Below, piece after piece: positions 62,952 through 64,000 of a stretch of DNA of 64,000 bases (position 1 is the first letter of the stretch; each line of letters opens with the position of its first letter). This DNA is from JAWVFM01 sp963771655 (GTDB taxonomy: Bacteria > Actinomycetota > Thermoleophilia > Solirubrobacterales > 70-9). The stretch covers positions 11,796-75,795 of the forward strand of contig CAVYUG010000008.1 of assembly GCA_963771655.1 (NCBI GenBank), in the 5' to 3' direction. The position numbers and the translations under genes are program-made. The notes beneath the pieces are model-generated. The model was not told where the DNA came from and did not search any database. It saw nothing but the letters and a program-made list of their open reading frames with translations.

Positions 62952-64000
62952 TCATCGACCCCGGCGGCCGAAGCTGTGCGGGGCGGGGAGGACCGCGCCG
63001 AGCTCGGCGGTCCCGCCGCCCGCCACGGCGACCTTCCGTGGCGCGTCGACCGAGCCGTCGCGGCCGGTCTCGCGCTCGGTGGGCGGCTCGATGTGCCTCA
63101 CGTCAGCGCGCTCGAGGCCCGGCCGGTCAAGCCGCTCGAGCCGCTCGACGACGACGTTGCGGTTCGCGCCGACTCGCTCGAGGCGACCGTCGACGATGAC
63201 GAAGGGCGCCGCCCTTGCGATCAGGCGATGCCGCTTGTACGCGGGGGGAGGGACGATGAGGTTGATCGTTCCCCACTCGTCCTCCAGCAGCATGAAGAGG
63301 ATCCCGTTCGCTGTCGCGGGGCGCTGGCGGGCGATGACCATCCCGCCCACCCGCACCCGGCTCGAGTTCGGCAGCTCGCCGAACGCGATGCTCGCGACCA
63401 GCTCCTCGCCGAGCTCCGGCCTGATCAGGCTCATCGGGTGCGCCCCGAGCGTCATCCCCGTCGACTCGTAGTCGGCCACGGCAAGCTCCCAGCCGCCGAG
63501 GTCGCGAAGCCGGGGTGCTTCCGGCACCTCGAGCGGCAGCGCGAGCTGCTCGCCGGCACCGGTCGGCCGCGCCCCCGAGGCAACGCCGAGGCGCCACAGT
63601 GCCGGGCGCCTGGCCGTCGCCGAAGCACGGGCCTCGGCGCCCCCCTCGAGCGAGTCGCAGGCGCCCGCCCAAGCCAGGCGCTCGAGCGCGTCGTCGCTCA
63701 CCCCCGACCGCGAGGCGAGCTTCGCGAAGCTGCCGTAACGCCCGCCACGCCGGCGCTCGGCGACGAGCGCCCGCATCTCCTCCTCCCGCGCCCCGTTCAC
63801 GTACCCGAGACCGATTCGCACGGTGAGTGCCTCGCCCCGGCGCTCCACGCCGCACTCGACACCGCTCGCGTTCACATCGGGCGACAGCACACGGATCCCG
63901 CGTCGCTGCGCCTCATGGACGAGCGAATCCGAGGGGTAGAAGCCCATCGGCTGCTCGTTCAGCAGCGAGCAGAGGAGCTCGGGGCCGTAGTGGACCCGAA
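62952..64000 (-). CDS. dnaE2: Error-prone DNA polymerase III alpha, DnaE2 type (3' part only)
   Basis: Only the C-terminal ~349 residues are in the window; the gene continues past 64000. The visible N-terminal part VHYGPELLCSLLNEQPMGFY is the end of the C-family polymerase core (helical fingers). It is followed by the helix-hairpin-helix region (RYGSFAKLASRSGVSDDALERLAWAGACDSL) and a C-terminal OB fold (RVRVGGMVIARQRPATANGILFMLLEDEWGTINLIVPPPAYKRHR). The short C-terminus and ATANGILFMLLEDE-type OB fold are typical of DnaE2, the SOS mutagenesis polymerase, rather than replicative DnaE1. The promoter, any LexA box, and partners ImuA/ImuB are outside the window. Confidence 0.87.
   Translation of the reverse strand, partial: RVHYGPELLCSLLNEQPMGFYPSDSLVHEAQRRGIRVLSPDVNASGVECGVERRGEALTVRIGLGYVNGAREEEMRALVAERRRGGRYGSFAKLASRSGVSDDALERLAWAGACDSLEGGAEARASATARRPALWRLGVASGARPTGAGEQLALPLEVPEAPRLRDLGGWELAVADYESTGMTLGAHPMSLIRPELGEELVASIAFGELPNSSRVRVGGMVIARQRPATANGILFMLLEDEWGTINLIVPPPAYKRHRLIARAAPFVIVDGRLERVGANRNVVVERLERLDRPGLERADVRHIEPPTERETGRDGSVDAPRKVAVAGGGTAELGAVLPAPHSFGRRGR

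Overview
The window is high-GC chromosomal DNA from an actinobacterium. The rRNA sequences, the menaquinone pathway, GatCAB and the abundance of GTG/TTG starts point to a deep-branching class such as Thermoleophilia (Solirubrobacterales/Gaiellales-like). That placement is inferred from memory of 16S features, not from an alignment. It is a housekeeping region with no transposase, integrase, phage gene or CRISPR array. About 55 protein genes are packed tightly, and many overlap by 1-4 bases at stop/start junctions.

Layout. 1-3.3 kb: two LuxR-type regulators, then an Rrf2/CymR-like regulator with cysK and cysE. 3.3-9.6 kb: PcrA/UvrD helicase, folD, a membrane protein, and a GMC oxidoreductase with a small membrane protein. 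9.6-14.1 kb: gatCAB and a type II NADH dehydrogenase behind a perfect palindrome. 14.4-19.7 kb: a small zinc-ribbon membrane protein, a secreted sedolisin-type protease, a membrane glycosyltransferase, and a UDP-sulfoquinovose synthase with a TetR regulator. 19.8-31 kb: ilvB-ilvN, six menaquinone genes (menF, menD, menC, menA, menB, menE) and ilvC. 31-33.9 kb: twin DUF4389 membrane proteins, a DUF4234/DUF2510 membrane protein and a cupin. 33.9-37.7 kb: serC-serA and a quinone oxidoreductase. 37.7-50.3 kb: leuA behind a leucine-rich leader peptide, an SDR, an XRE-cupin regulator with leuC-leuD, a methyltransferase, a YncE/phosphoesterase fusion, leuB, ilvE and cimA. 50.3-57.1 kb: DegT aminotransferase, argH, 3-methyladenine glycosylase, a class A PBP and tyrS. 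57.1-62.5 kb: a complete 16S-23S-5S operon without spacer tRNAs. 62.5-64 kb: a doubtful small ORF and the 3' end of an error-prone DnaE2-type polymerase.

How the genes work together. Branched-chain amino acid synthesis is almost complete: IlvBN, IlvC, LeuA, LeuCD, LeuB and IlvE, with CimA supplying 2-ketobutyrate from pyruvate. IlvD is not in the window. Serine made by SerA/SerC feeds CysE/CysK. Menaquinone made by the Men enzymes would accept electrons from the NDH-2.

Most interesting signals: (1) a 19-residue leader peptide with eight leucines upstream of leuA, whose Leu codons could also pair with the leuA ribosome binding site; (2) a 17-residue Val/Ile-containing leader ORF and a long stem upstream of cimA; (3) a dispersed two-hairpin element with paired-base covariation upstream of gatA, ilvC and leuA; (4) perfect palindromes at the promoters of ndh and the XRE-cupin gene; (5) a CymR-like regulator ending in the YYI-type tail expected to dock into CysK; (6) recurrent TANNNT boxes 6-10 bases before start codons, suggesting widespread leaderless transcription.
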